In this document: piece by piece, positions 21,283 through 33,373 of the stretch
Layout: every line of letters begins with the position of its first letter
Position numbering within the stretch: position 1 is the first letter of the stretch
Assembly (NCBI RefSeq): GCF_000350225.1
Contig: NW_005179389.1
Span: 310,001 to 374,000 of the forward strand
From: Chondrus crispus
Taxonomy: Eukaryota; Rhodophyta; Florideophyceae; Gigartinales; Gigartinaceae
DNA length: 64,000 nucleotides
Reading direction: 5' to 3'
Notes under the pieces: generated by a model
The model's input: the letters and a program-made list of their open reading frames with translations, nothing else
Database searches by the model: none
Told to the model about the DNA's origin: nothing
Translations under genes and position numbers: made by a program

Positions 21283-23458
21283 ATGCCCGACCGCCTCGAC
21301 AGTCCCGGCCCGTCGTTGCGGCCGTCTGGCACGCCTCTTATCCCGCTGTCGGTGCTGCCGACCAACGACACCGGGCAGCGCGCAACGAGGACCTCGAGTG
21401 CCTCGGGGAGCGAGCTGGGGAGCCTCCGCTCCCCGTTTCAGAAGACCCGCTCACGCGCCTCTACTGTGTCTGTCGTTCTAGATGCCGGCCCGACCTCCTT
21501 TTCGCGCGGGGGAGCGGTCCTCCGCCGCGTATAGAAGATGCCCCGATGGCTCCCGCCTCCGTGGGCGCGTTCTACCAGCCGGAGCAGGGGTCATACAGGG
21601 CTTGCGGGAGTTGCCGTTGCCCCGGGTCGCCGATCGGGGACTCCGGCCATATCGCGGCTGGGGATGCTGCCGACGCGCCTTCCACCACCCGGTGGTTGGG
21701 TGTGCCCTGGGAGGGTTCCGCGCCGCTCCCCCTCAGCCGGCTACGCTATCCTTGGCGCCGTTATGCGCGGGTCCGGGTCACTGTCTCGGAGTTGTTGACG
21801 CGTGCTTGTCTCCGCCCGGATCTCGTGCGTATCCGTAAGATTCATGAATCTGGTCTCGTGGATGAGTCGACATCGGCCCTCAGAAGGCTTATGGCTGAGG
21901 GTGGGGGCACGGCGTATCAAGTGCCGGATGAGATCCCACGTGATCGCATGTTCGCGTATAGCGCGGCGGAGGCCGAATATATAGACCGCATGGCGTCCGC
22001 CATGTTCTGTGGCCCCGCCGCGAACCACGGCAGTTCGTACTGTCAGGGGTCGCGCCGTTGTACGTGTGCCCTCGCCCTTACGCGTACTCCAAGTCTCGCG
22101 TATCCTTACAAAAGTCCGCGAGTTCGCTGATGCGTCTCCACAGCATCGCGGTGGCGCATTACGACTGGGCGGCATACAAGAGAGCAGATGAAGTCGACGG
22201 TCGCGTTTTCCGGTCGGCTTCTTTCGAAGGCGGTCTCACCCCCTTCGATTTCCCTTCTCTGCCCGACGCGGTACGTGGGTCCTTTCCGTCCTTGGGTATC
22301 CACCCGCTGCTCCCTTACGTATTGAAACACTTCGGGTACGCGTGTGTTGACCGTCGGCATCCTGCCTATGCCCTCCTCGCGTATAATTGTGAACGCGAAT
22401 GGGCCTGGTCTCTCACGAGCGCCATAATGAGTGAGGTCAGCGTCAACAGACGGGTGTTTATCCAGCCCCCGGCCACTCTCGCGTATCTGGAGAGGGTTCC
22501 AGTGGGGCTTCCGAACGTAGCGTTACACCCTCTCGAGTGGAACTCTTCTCACTTCCTCTGGACATTTGGCTCCGCGCTTGACCTCCTACAACGAGCGGTT
22601 CGAGTCGGCGAAGCAGCTCGGCGCCTGTGGACCGACTTCACATTTGGTGAACGGGCGGCGTTCTTGCCGTACGACTTCCGGAGCGACGCGTTCGTCTCGC
22701 GTTCCGAATCGGGTCCGTCCAACCCTCCTCGTGCGGGGGCGCTCGGGGGCGTGGGGTCCAGCGCTCGCGAGGCGCGGCGGAAGAGGTACCGCGATTTGGA
22801 CGCGGTAAGTCCGACCACGGATTTCGTAGGGTGTAACCCTTTCCGCTCTGCCGCGCCATCCGCTCCTGTCTGTATGACGGATCCGGTCCCTGCCGTGCCC
22901 CCGGTTCCACCCCTCGTACCAACAGTGTCCCAGCCAATTCGGGAGGCCGAAGTGCGCTTCCTTCAAGTTCCCCTACGCGAAGTAGCGGTCATACCCGAGC
23001 TCTCTCGAGCCCTTGGTAAATTACGGGACCGCGCCTGGTCGGTAGGCGAGCTACTGACGACGTTGTCGACCTGGTTCTTGGCGCGGACGGAGGATGCACA
23101 CCGCGGCGGTGGCGAATGCGATCTTCTATCGTCTGAGTTGCAGCGCATCACGGAGGAACTGCAGCGATCCCGAGAGGACTGTCTCCAGCGTTTGGACGCG
23201 TACGAGCGTGCATGCGTTGACCGCGATCGGTACCGCAGGGAGCGTGACGCGCTCCGCAGCAGTCGGGCGACGTCCTCTCGCGAGGGTGGTGCTCTCCCTC
23301 CGAACCCCACTCCCGTGCGGCGGGAGCCAATCCGCGACCCGTACGCGCATATCCCGAGCTACGCGGAGGTGAACGAGGTCCCTTGTCACCCCAGCTACTG
23401 CCCCCCGGATCCCTATGAAGCGGGCTCGGCAGGGGCCGTCGGCAAGGCCGATCCTTGA
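21283..23458 (+). pseudogene. Antisense ORF (aORF) of family A copy 2, frameshifted
   Basis: Plus-strand gene-like region opposite in sense to gag-pol, starting at ATG 21283. The reading moves through three frames (to about 21534; about 21546-22050; 22058-23458), so two indels are likely. The last part alone gives over 440 residues with no stop. Recognisable blocks shared with the aORF of B copy 2 are LPL...Y-x-WR..ARV (about 21730-21785), E-x-x-YID (about 21970-21990), LP....G.F and L-x-P-x-L-x-x-FG....D-x-RH (about 22300-22362). The C-terminal third is Pro-rich and then has a predicted coiled coil (about 23130-23270, SSELQRITEELQRS-type). No membrane segment, signal peptide or enzyme motif was recognised. 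Function unknown. Confidence 0.6.
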
Positions 23459-26400
23459 CTACGTGGCCCCGTCATCCCTTAGTAGAGCGGTTAGCGCGAG
23501 GATGACAACGGTAAAGGCATCTCTTCCCTTTCTTGCGTTATAAGAGCTTGCGCGAAGAGTGCGGCATCATCATGATTATCTTCGTGTAGAGACCCGCCAT
23601 CCACCGAACACGGGGAAGAGGGAGGTCTCAAACTAAGGCCTCATATGAGGACGTTTTGAGATTGCCCCGGTACAGGGGATTCAACGAGACTGCTGGTCCT
23701 TTGTTCCCCTTTTGCATCCGAGAGCGCAGATTCACGGTCAGCCACTTCATCAATATTGTACACCCGACGCCTATCACCGCCCCTTGACATGCCCGCACGG
23801 ACTGGATGTGCCGTCTTAGGGGTCCGCGGGGATAGTCCAGGGGAAGCGCGGGGTCTGATTTCAGAGCTAGCACGAATTTCAGCAGCATGTCCTTGAAATC
23901 CCCTAGTGTTCACTGCCACTAGCTTGGATTTTCAGTCGTATCCAGGGATATCGTCACCAATATCCCCTTCATTCTCCCCGATTTCCGCAGCTACGCGTTC
24001 TCTGCGACGAAAATTTGTGGGGGGGGGCTATTGTAATCAGCGGACACGGAACCGACTTTCAGTCTTGGCCCCGACCCTTTTAGTACCGCCCAGTGCTGCG
24101 TTACTTGAAAGATACTGGCCACCATCGACTCTGCCCCAGTTGCATATGCCGCGGACAATGCTTGAGACGTTTCTGGGCTCATATAATGAATAAGAGTATG
24201 GAATGGTAGGACACTTGGCAGGCCGCCCTCCAGCACAGGGGCGACGACAGCTGGACAATTTGTCATAAACTTTCAAACTCTCCGCCCATGCGAATTTCCG
24301 TACCGCAGTTGGGGATAATGGGTAATGAATAAACATACGTGGTGGTTTGCCTTCGGTACTGTCTTCGTCTCTTGTGGTGCTGGCTGGTACAGAGGCTCCG
24401 TATTCTGCGGTTGCACTGTCGTGGTTACTTGCGTCGTGGCGAAAGAGGATATTAAATGTCCGTGGCTGTGGCCGTGCTATGCTGCATCTGCAACGTAATC
24501 GACATCAGAGGCTCTTGGGGCATCGCGGGGGAGCATATCCGGTTCTTGTTTTCGTTCCCCAATAAAAATCCCAGACTCTGCGATTGGGTAATGAATAGAA
24601 GTTTGTCGCGCTCCCGGTTGTTACTGTATCGGAGGGAGCTTCCCCTGCTGAAGGATGACTTCCTGAGATCTTGTTGTTGTTGCGATTCCAGCGGCTAGGA
24701 AGCGACATGAGCAGACCCAAGCTGCGCAAGTGGTTACGCCAATGACAGGGAGAGCCTTCTCGGCGGTTCCTGGTAGAGTGACTGAGGTGGGATTTGCCAA
24801 TGTTCGCTCTGGTCTTTTGTGTCAGGTGAGATGGTTGCTTTCGTATCAACATGCATGACATGCTGCCAGTCGGAAAAAGTGGGGGCAGCCGTCACGACGG
24901 GCCCCGAGACATCCAGTAGCGGCGGGTGCGAGTGCTCGACTGGAGCGATGGGGGCTTCATAATACGCCGCGGAGGGATTCGCAAGGGGGCGAGGGGCGCA
25001 TTTGGGGAGTCAAGCGGCAGCAGAGCACTCAACCCCTGCTCTCTGGCTCCGCATTTCGCTGCGCGGTGCCGGAGGGCGAGAGAGTTTTTGCTTCCACTCT
25101 GCTTCTTTCGCGTCTCTTCCTGAAGTTGACCAGTACCATCCGTCTGGAAAGCGCGTAACTGCCCCTCCAGCATGAGCCGTTGCTCATAGGGCGCGTGTTA
25201 TTCCGACGTCCGCTTGTGCCAGTGCCGTTGACCCGACCGAGAGGGGCGTGGGTCCCCACACGAATTCTTTCCGGCTGCGCGTGTTGTACGGGATCTTTGA
25301 CCTTCCGATTTTCTCTTTTGCGGTTATGGGTCGCGATCGTCAACCTCGCCTGCCCAGTTATAGCAGACCCCGTGACTTGTAATTTTCTGCTGTGAAGAGG
25401 GGCGTGTGGTCGTGTGCGAGAGGGACTGATGTATCAGGGCCGACAAGGGTACCGGGTCGGGGGTCGTCCTATGCCGCGACCAGAGCTTCGTCCGCGAGAC
25501 GACGTTGACTTCCTTGATCACGCGCGGCGAGCCCGACGTTTCTTGCGGTGTCCGTGGGTCTTTCCCACTGCGCGCGCGCGCGGTACGCGATCTTCTTGCA
25601 GCGTTCCCCTGATCTCTTCCACGGCCAGTTGGCCTTGCTCCTGGTGTTGATTCTCCTTTTGGTCGTCGCGCGACAGTCTTCTGGTTCTTCTCTTCTCTTC
25701 CCGTTGTTCATGCCCCAAGGGTGTGGACGTAACTCATATTGGTTGTCGCGCGACGGTCTTCTGCTCTTCGCCTCTCTGGGGGGGGGGGTCGCGCACGCAG
25801 TTCGCAGGAAAAAGAAGTTCAGTAGGTCTCGTCGCGCCACGGTGATTGACGGTCGCGGTAGGGTCGCGTCAAGGGGCCCCGAGTTGCGCTAAAGTCGCGT
25901 GCTCTGCTCTTGTGCGCGCGATCGAGTCGCGTCCTTCGCGATCGCTTCGCGTCCGTGCGCTCATGGTCCGTCCCCATGGCGCCGCGTTCACGGAGGGGAG
26001 GGGGAGCCGTTTGCTGATGGGGTCCCATGATGGCTTCTAATTGCGTGTTCATCGTGCGGCACGTGCCGCATGGACGCCGGTACGATGGGCGCGTACAGTA
26101 GTGGTAATTTTTCCATTAATTTTGGTGTTGCTCCCGACGGCTATTCGAGCACTGTACGGCGCGGCCTGCATGCCCATCCCGTAGCGCACGTCATCCCAGC
26201 CAATTTTTTCCCTTAATTTTTCCTTCAATTTTTTTTCGTTATTTTTCTTTCGGCGACGGCGGCGTCGCCACTGTATGCAAGCGTACAGTGTTGCTGCTCC
26301 GCCGATTATCAGTTCGCGATTTGCTGCACCGTCTCGCGTCCCGCCATGAAGTGACCCGTACCTCTTGCGCACGTTCTATGTGCCCTGCATTCGCGTACGT

Positions 26401-26936
26401 ATATCCGTGCGGCAACGCGTCGTGCCCTTGCTCCCCTGTTTGGGATGGGATGCCCGAGGCATATTCTGCGCTCCAGTGTTTTGCACGACAGCTTGACATC
26501 AAGTGCACGTCGTGGCTCCGCCGGGGAGGAGGTCGAGAGGGCGCTCCTAATGCGGTCTGAGGGGACGAGTTCCGGAGCCCCTTTTCGCGGTGTGTCGGCG
26601 CGTATGCGCTGTGCTTCTTGCTGTGTTCGCGGAAGGTTTCGTCGTCTTGTGGAGTTGCAGTTTCTCCCCTGTTATGTCTGAGGCCCCACTGCTGCCCCTC
26701 CTCCCGTGTGTTATTCCGACATCGAACGTCTCGTTTGCGCGTTCGGTACGGGATCTTCGACCTTCTCGTTTTTGCGAATACAGTCCGCGTTCGTCCGCCT
26801 CGCACGATCGGTTGCCCTGAGTCATGTGACTCCCAAATTTCTGGCTCTACCGAGGTATGCGTGTCCTTTGGCTCTTGCGAGTTAATACTGAGCGCGGTAG
26901 TCCAGAAGCGGTTGAGGGCGGTTGAGGGCCCCCCCC
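23459..26936. other. Gene-poor 3' region of A copy 2
   Basis: About 3.5 kb between the aORF stop and the pol stop holds only short overlapping frames with no recognisable protein. I noted direct repeats: a TTGGTCGTCGCGCGAC-type unit at about 25658 and 25740 with TCTTCTG after it; a longer imperfect pair at about 25193-25330 and 26708-26820 sharing GTACGGGATCTT(T/C)GACCTTC; and a tandem 11-mer at 26908-26929. A similar gene-poor segment of about 3.8 kb occupies the same place in B copy 2. Confidence 0.5.
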
Positions 26937-29900
26937 TTAAGGTTGAACGTCCGCGTTCAACTCGGTTGTCAGGTCCCTACCCGTGCGTGCGCGTAGTCGG
27001 CTCGCGTAACGCGAGACGAGTTCTTCCGGGATATGTGTCCTTGCTGTCCACGTGGGCTCCTCGTAGTCTGCCCACTTCACCTTGAACTCCGCGGTCCCGT
27101 TTTCCATTACGCGATGATCGAGAAGCCGGTCCACCGCGTACTGTGTCCCCGTGGTGACCTTGTCAGCAAGGTCACCCGGCGCGGTTGTGCTTGCCCGTGG
27201 TGCGTCCACAGGTGGTGGTGCGTACACACACCTATCAGCGGACACGCGTTCTGTGACCCCATCACGATCAATCGTGATGGTACGTTGGTCATTCGCGAGG
27301 ACGGGGTAAGGTCCCACGGCTGGTGACGCGAGCTTATTTGATGTCTTCGCCCCATCCGTCTGGTTCAGGTAGACATAATTTCCGGGCTTGACTCGCGTAT
27401 TTACGCGTCTCACGCGTTTGTCGAAATCGCGTTTGTAGCGAGCCTGCGTTCGTCGCAGGCTGCTATATGCCTTCTGAAGTGTCTCGTACAGTTTCTTGAG
27501 GAACTCCGCGCGATGCGTTTTTCTATCCGGAAGGGGCGCGTTCCCCTCCGTCCTTCGAAGCGAAAATTCTGGGGGAGGTCGACTGAGTACAAGCTCGAAT
27601 GGGGTCGTACGCGTAGACCTGTGTACGTGGGAGTTGTACGCGTAAGTTAATGGCCCCACGTACACATCCCAATCGTCTTGGTGTTCGTTGACGTAGTTAC
27701 GCAACATAGACGCGATAGTACGGTTGTAGCGCTCCACTTGGCCGTTGGTCTAGGGATGGTACGCGGAGGTATACAGGTTCGTAATCCCCAGGATCCGGCA
27801 CGCGCTGTGGAAGAACTTCGCGTTAAATTGAGGTCCATTATCGGACAACAGCGAACGCGGAATGCCGTACTTGAAAACCCACGCGTCACAAAACGCGGTC
27901 GCCACTGTGTACGCGGTCACTGTCCTCAACGCGACGACTTGAGTTAACTTTGTGAACCGGTCCGTTATTACCAGAAGGTATTGTTTTCCTTCTTTGGTCT
28001 TCGGAAGCGGTCCAAGAATGTCTATCGCGAGGCTCTCCAATGGACACGTAGCGGGGAACAATCTCAGCCGGTTGATATGTTTTCGGAGTTTGACGCGATT
28101 CTTCGCGCATGTCGGGCATCCGCGTACTGTCGCTGCCACGTCCGCGGCCAGATGTGGCCAGTAATACCAGCGTCGGAGCGCGTGATACATGCGGTTCTGC
28201 CCCGGATGTCCCGCGATCGCGGGGTCATGGCAGAGTCGCAACAGACGCGCGCGCAGTGACTGAGGGACCACCACTTGAATGATTTCAGGATCGTAGGGGT
28301 GCTTGCGCTTCAAAACCCCTTGGTGGTCCTCAAAGAACGCGGAGTCGCGACTTTCCGATTGTCTGGCCAGTACGGTTTGGCAGAAATCGTCGACGCGTTG
28401 CTCCTCGGCTATCTCCTCCAGGGTGAGAGGGGCCGGCAGGTCGTCCTGTGGAGGAGCGACCTGGGAGCCTGACGCGTCAATTCCTGGTTCTTGAGCGCGT
28501 TCAATATCCACCGCGTCGAATTCTTCTATCTCAGCCCATAGGTCGCCGCGTTCTTGTAAAGCTGGGGCTTCTTCGTCGCCCACTGGCCCGTCGCGTGAAC
28601 GCGCTTTTCTCCTTCTCCCCGCCTTGTTTCGCGTTGTGACGAACACGTGGTCGCTCTTGTGGTCGCATTTCGCGGTACAAGTATGGTCGCGTAATTCATC
28701 TGACACATTGCGTACGGTAGTGCCGTCGAAGGTGGGAATGTCGTCATCCACCTCGACGGCCTTCCGAGGATCGTCGGCGGTCCTCGGGGAAATGAGACGC
28801 GACAGCGCGTCGGGTACTTGATGAACGCGTCCAGGTCTGTATTGGAGGGTGAAGTCATACTCCGCTAACCGTAGTCGCCAACGCGTCAGTCGGCCGGAGC
28901 TTTCTGTGAGGGACATCAGCCATCGTAACGCGTCATGGTCTGTCCTCACGCTAAATTTGGTTCCCTCAATGTAGGGCCGTAGTGTGCGGACGGCCCACAC
29001 TACGGCGAAACATTCGCGCTCAGTCGCACTGTAGTTACGCTCACTATCGTTGAGGGAATACGACCAATAGCCGACGGGACGCCAATCGTTGGTCTCGTCG
29101 TGCTCTTGTAAAAGCGTGCACCCCAGTTGATACGGGCTCGCGTCAGTATCAATCATATACGGCCGTCCGTATCTCGGGAGCGCGAGAATTGGGGGCGCGA
29201 TCATCCGCGCCTTGAGCTCTTCGAACGCGTGAACCTGAGCCGCGGTCGGGTTATCGTAGTCCGGATCCGCGTCCTTCCGTGTCATATCGGTGAGGGGGCG
29301 CGCGATTTTCGCGAACCCCTGCACAAAGCGGCGGTAGACATTACATGCCCCGAGAAATGACCTGACTTGTGTCAACGTTCGGGGAAATGTAAATGTCTTG
29401 AACGCGTCCGCTGCGGTTTCTGTCACGCTTAACTTCCCTGGGGATATCACATGCCCCAGGTAGTGTACGCGTGGCTGAAAGAAGCTGCATTTCTTCAACT
29501 TGAGAGAAATGCCGGCGCTTCTCAAAAGTCCCAGAACCGCGTCCAAATGTTTCGCGTGCTCTGCGTGCGTACGCGAAAAGACGATAACGTCGTCTAGATA
29601 CACTAGGCAAATCTGCCATCGTACGCGTGATAGAATTATGTCCAGCGCGAGTTGAAAAGTGGCTGGAGCTCCGCGTAACCCGAATGGCATCCGCAAATGT
29701 CGGAACGTTCCCATATGGGTGGTAAAGGTAGTTTTGTCGCGGTCTTCCGGCGCAACCGGAATCTGCCAATATCCTGAGTTACAGTCCAGCGTAGTGAACA
29801 CACCCGCGTCCCCCAATGAATCAATACAGTCGTCCATACGCGGAAGCGGATACGAATCCGCCAGCGTTTTCGCGTTCATGCGACGGTAGTCCACACAGAA

Positions 29901-31690
29901 GCGTAGACTACCGTCCTTCTTTGGGACAAGGACGACCGGGGACGCCCACTCCGTATTCGCGGGCTCTATCACTCCCGCGTTCAACATTTTCTTCACTTCT
30001 TTCGCGACAATTTCGCAAATCGCGGGCCCTTTGCGGTAGGGCATGGCGCGTATCGGCTTCGTGCCGGGCTCAAGTGGGATGCGATGTTCCGTCGCTCGGA
30101 TCATTCCGAGCGACCCGCTCCACAAACTGGAGTGTTCGCGTAGCATCTCAAGCACCTGTACGCGTAATTTCTTGTCCTTCACATGTGATAGATCAATCTC
30201 CTTTTCTCAATCTTCCGCGTCCGACTTGGGATCCTTATATTGTACGCGTCCGGTATCTTCCGCGAAATTTTGGTACCTCGCGTGCTCCTCGTCTGCGTTC
30301 TTGTTCGCGTTCATATTCGCGGTGGAGTCCGGCCGTCCTGCTCCTAATGTTCCTTCTTGGCCGTCCAAGTTGGAAATGTGCAACGCGTGCGCGATCTCCT
30401 CTTCCACCCGACGCTCCGGTGTCAGAATGGCAAGAGGGTTCCGTTTCGCGTATCCGACGACTGTATGTTTCGGCAGTCGTCGTACCTGACGCGAAAAATT
30501 CGCGACCATAACCGTCGAAGACCTGGTTTGGTAGCACTTCCGCGACACCGTTGGTCAGCCGCACCCCGTGGCGGTGCTGCAGCGACGGCTTGGGCTCCAA
30601 AAATACCAGGCCTCTCCCCGCTGTCGTAACGCGTACGCGAACTTGCGACAAAGCGGGGACATTTACCCAGCGCGCGATCCAAATCGGGTGCTGGGTTTCT
30701 TCGCGTACTTCTGCGCGGTTTGTCTCGCGTCCATGTCGCCTTGTAGGGGAAGACGGCTCCCCCTTCGCGTTCACGATGGCCACGGCGCCCCCATGCCGAA
30801 GCTCGAGCCTCTGGGCTTCTATGTCGATGCTCCGGACATGCGCGTCAATGAACGCGGTGCCCAGAAGCACGGGAACAGCCAGTTGGTTCGCGACGACGAA
30901 CGGGACTGGGAACATCGTGTTCCGAATCCGGACTACCAAGCGGACCACTGCGCTCAGCCTCAACGGGTTACTGTTTGCTCCGGCCAGTCTTGGCAATGGC
31001 GCGTCACGCATCGCGTGTCTGGTCCAATCGGGAGGAAGGTCGGCCTTCCTCACCAGGTTGTAGCCAGAACACGTATCGACGGCGATAGTGTACGGCTTGA
31101 ACGCGTTCTTCTCAGTAGCTATCGAGCCCAATATATTGTAGATCTTGGACGTCATCAGACAGACGACGCCCTCGACGATCTTAGGCGGGGCCGTTCGCTC
31201 CCCGTTCGCTTTGGGCGTCGGCGTCGCGTCTTGCCCCTTCTTCGCGTTCTTCTTCCTTGACCGTCGGAGACCGGGGCCTCGCGTTCGTCTTTCGGCCCTT
31301 GAATCCTTGGGCCCAAGGAGGGGCCCATGCGCTTTTCACGCGTTACTTCTTCACGCGGCGCCTTCTCGACGCGCACGTCGCGTTCTTGTTCTTGCACCGG
31401 GCTCTCGCTGGCCCTGGTGCCTTCACGGCGGATCCGTGGCATCCGCCCTCCGGCGGTCGGGAAATATTCGCGTTCGTGGGGTGGTACCGGGCTTACGGAA
31501 GCCGCGGTAATTTCGCGTTTGATAAATACTTGTTTTTGCACCGGACCGGCGGGGGTCTCGGTGACTTCGTGTTGCGGCGAGGGGAATATTATCGGTAAAT
31601 ATTCACCTCGCCCTTGATAGGGGTATATGGACGGGTCGGGGGTATAAGAGCGAGACTGTTCACGTGACCGCGTAAACGTGACCGCCTTTA
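26937..31690 (-). pseudogene. pol: Pol polyprotein, family A copy 2 (two frameshifts, two nonsense codons)
   Basis: Continues from gag in the -1 frame. Protease with DTCSG (about 31066-31080), RT with FCVDYRR, MPFGLRGAPATF and YLDD (about 29595-29606), RNase H with DTDASPYQ and TDHDALRW, integrase with HHCC (about 28090-28230; CPTC) and DDE (LAIDILG, LLSDNGPQF, NGQVERYN), and a C-terminal chromodomain, YAVDRLLDHR ... FKVKW. Lesions relative to A1: frame changes near 31190 and 30515, TGG-to-TGA near 30206-30208, and CAG-to-TAG at 27750. The nonsense changes are transitions. Apart from these the domains are well preserved and show the 3' end missing from A1. Confidence 0.9.
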
Positions 31691-33373
31691 CGCGTTTTTT
31701 GAGCTACCTGAACTATCCGTGCTAGTCGCGCCGCTATCTGTAGCCCACGCGGCTTGGGACCTCCGTTCGAGTGGCTGGCCAGGCCCTACCCACTCTGGAG
31801 CGGCAGCATCCGCGAAGTACTCTGGTACCTCGCGGGGTTGATTTTCAACGTTCGGACGTTGTAAAATCTGGAGGGCGGCGAGAGTCGGCTCTCGCTCGCT
31901 TTCCTGTAGGGGCAGGGGATTCGGATCCCCTGCCCAGTCCTGGAGGTACATTATCGCGTTCTGTACCCCTGTCGGCAATCTGGACCGACCGCGTTCTCCT
32001 CTTCCATCTTGACGCAGGTATCGCGTGTCGGCTTGTCGGAAATCGCGTTGTTCGCGCCTGTATCCTCCTCCGCGAGGGGCGAAACGGACGCCTCCTCCGG
32101 GGCGATTCGCATGGCCCGAACGCGGACCACGGTCACCAGCGACCGACTGTTGTAGGAGGTTCCTCATCCCTGGACGCGTCTGTAGTTGGTACCGGTAGTT
32201 TCGATACGCGGTAAACATCCGCTGCCCCGGCGCGAGGAAGGGGCACGCGTACATGGCATGGCCGTGCGTTCTGCACAGCCAGCAGACGTACGCGCTCCCG
32301 TCGGCTGAGGCGAAGGTCGCCGCCTGACGAGCCTCTTCCTCGGTGAGCCGGGGAACACAAGAGGGTATGCGTCCCCCTCCTTGACGCGAAATGTCCAATT
32401 CCGCGATGCGGTGGTCCGGACTACCTATCCCCGCTGGGGTATGCCCGAACGCGGTGGCAAAGCTGCCCGTGGTCTCCGTCGACGCCGGCGTTGACGGCCG
32501 GCCTCCTGTAGCCTCCCCGCCTCTCATGACGAGGACGGGGTCAGCTTCCCAATCCTCCTCGTTAACGTGGAGGGCTGACGCGGGGGAGCTCGTCTCGTTC
32601 GACCTGGCGGCTCTCCCTCCTCTCGCTGCCGGTTTCGGGTCCGGCAGGGGTAGTCCGCGTCGGGCGCGAAACGTGGTTCCTTCTGCGGTCGCGATGCGTC
32701 TGATAATTGACAGGTCCGTCTTCTGGTTCGCGGGCAACCTCTGGACGGTCTCTGCCACCGCTGCTCGCGTCGCGGGAGCCAATCCGCGTACAAAATAATG
32801 AGCCAAGGCTTGCTCCGTAAATACCGCAGTGAACTTGAACGCGTTCGATTCGAGCCTATCCGCGAACGCGTTTTCCGTCTCGTGCGGCTTCTGATGAGCC
32901 GACGCGACGGCATCGTGCGCTACCCCCAGTACGTCATCAGTGAGGTAGCGCTTGATGAATTGATTAATAAGCCCAGGCCAGCTCACATCGTCATGGAGCT
33001 GGCCTGCGCGGATTCCGCGCATAGTGTAGCTTGTATATAATCTTTCCGCGTCGCGTTCAAGAAAATGCGCGAGTACGCGAATCGCGACCCCTTCCGTCAG
33101 ATGTTGCGAATTGAACGTGATGCGCACATCTTTCAGGAAGGGGAGTAATTCAATCGCGTTCGTTCCATCGAAATTGCGCATCGTGGGACGAATTCCACGA
33201 CAACGCTGCACATATTTCGCGATTCGCCCCGCGTCCCCTGACGTGACGAGGGTCGAGACTTTTTCCAGGCGATACATCCTGTAATTAGCTACGGAGCTAA
33301 ATTCCTGTATCATCGTGTGGACCGCCTCGACCCCGGGGACCGCGGGGCCCAATGTGCCGAATGGGGTCACCGG
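31688..33373 (-). pseudogene. gag: Gag, family A copy 2, N-terminally truncated
   Basis: The remaining 560 residues correspond to the part of A1 Gag from about residue 290 on (counted from the GTG form), starting at TPFGTLGP. It keeps the capsid domain and a perfect CCHC knuckle (CWLCRTHGHAMYAC) and is open to its stop. At 33373 it is cut by a B-type LTR, so it has no start codon, 5' UTR or promoter of its own. Confidence 0.88.
31694..31700 (-). promoter_or_regulatory. -1 ribosomal frameshift heptamer, family A copy 2
   Basis: The minus strand reads A AAA AAC in the gag frame, one codon before the gag stop TAA (31688-31690). It is a canonical slippery heptamer and pol is in the -1 frame, open straight through. 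In A1 the site has become G AAA AAA G, which should slip less well. Confidence 0.65.

Larger units (their letters stand above)
19995..33373 (-). mobile_element. Ty3/gypsy chromovirus-type element, family A copy 2 (5' end missing)
   Basis: Minus-strand reading: truncated gag, pol with chromodomain, a gene-poor 3' region, a long ORF on the opposite strand, polypurine tract and 3' LTR. The 5' LTR, primer site and first 290 or so residues of gag are missing; at 33374 a B-type LTR begins. Relative to A1 it is diverged, visibly richer in CGCG, and carries two frameshifts and two nonsense codons in pol. I infer that the segment from 20618 to 26936 belongs to this element because it lies between its pol stop and a polypurine tract plus family A LTR. 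Confidence 0.8.

Noticed and set aside
24000-26900. Protein genes in the gene-poor region of A2
   Set aside because: ORFs are short, overlap in many frames, and show no motif or consistent codon bias.
28275-31260. Several plus-strand ORFs of 100-230 codons opposite pol of A2 (and similar ones in A1 and B)
   Set aside because: They mirror conserved pol codons in CG-rich DNA and show no features of their own; they are shadows, unlike the ORFs at 21283 and 34422, which have no coding frame opposite them.
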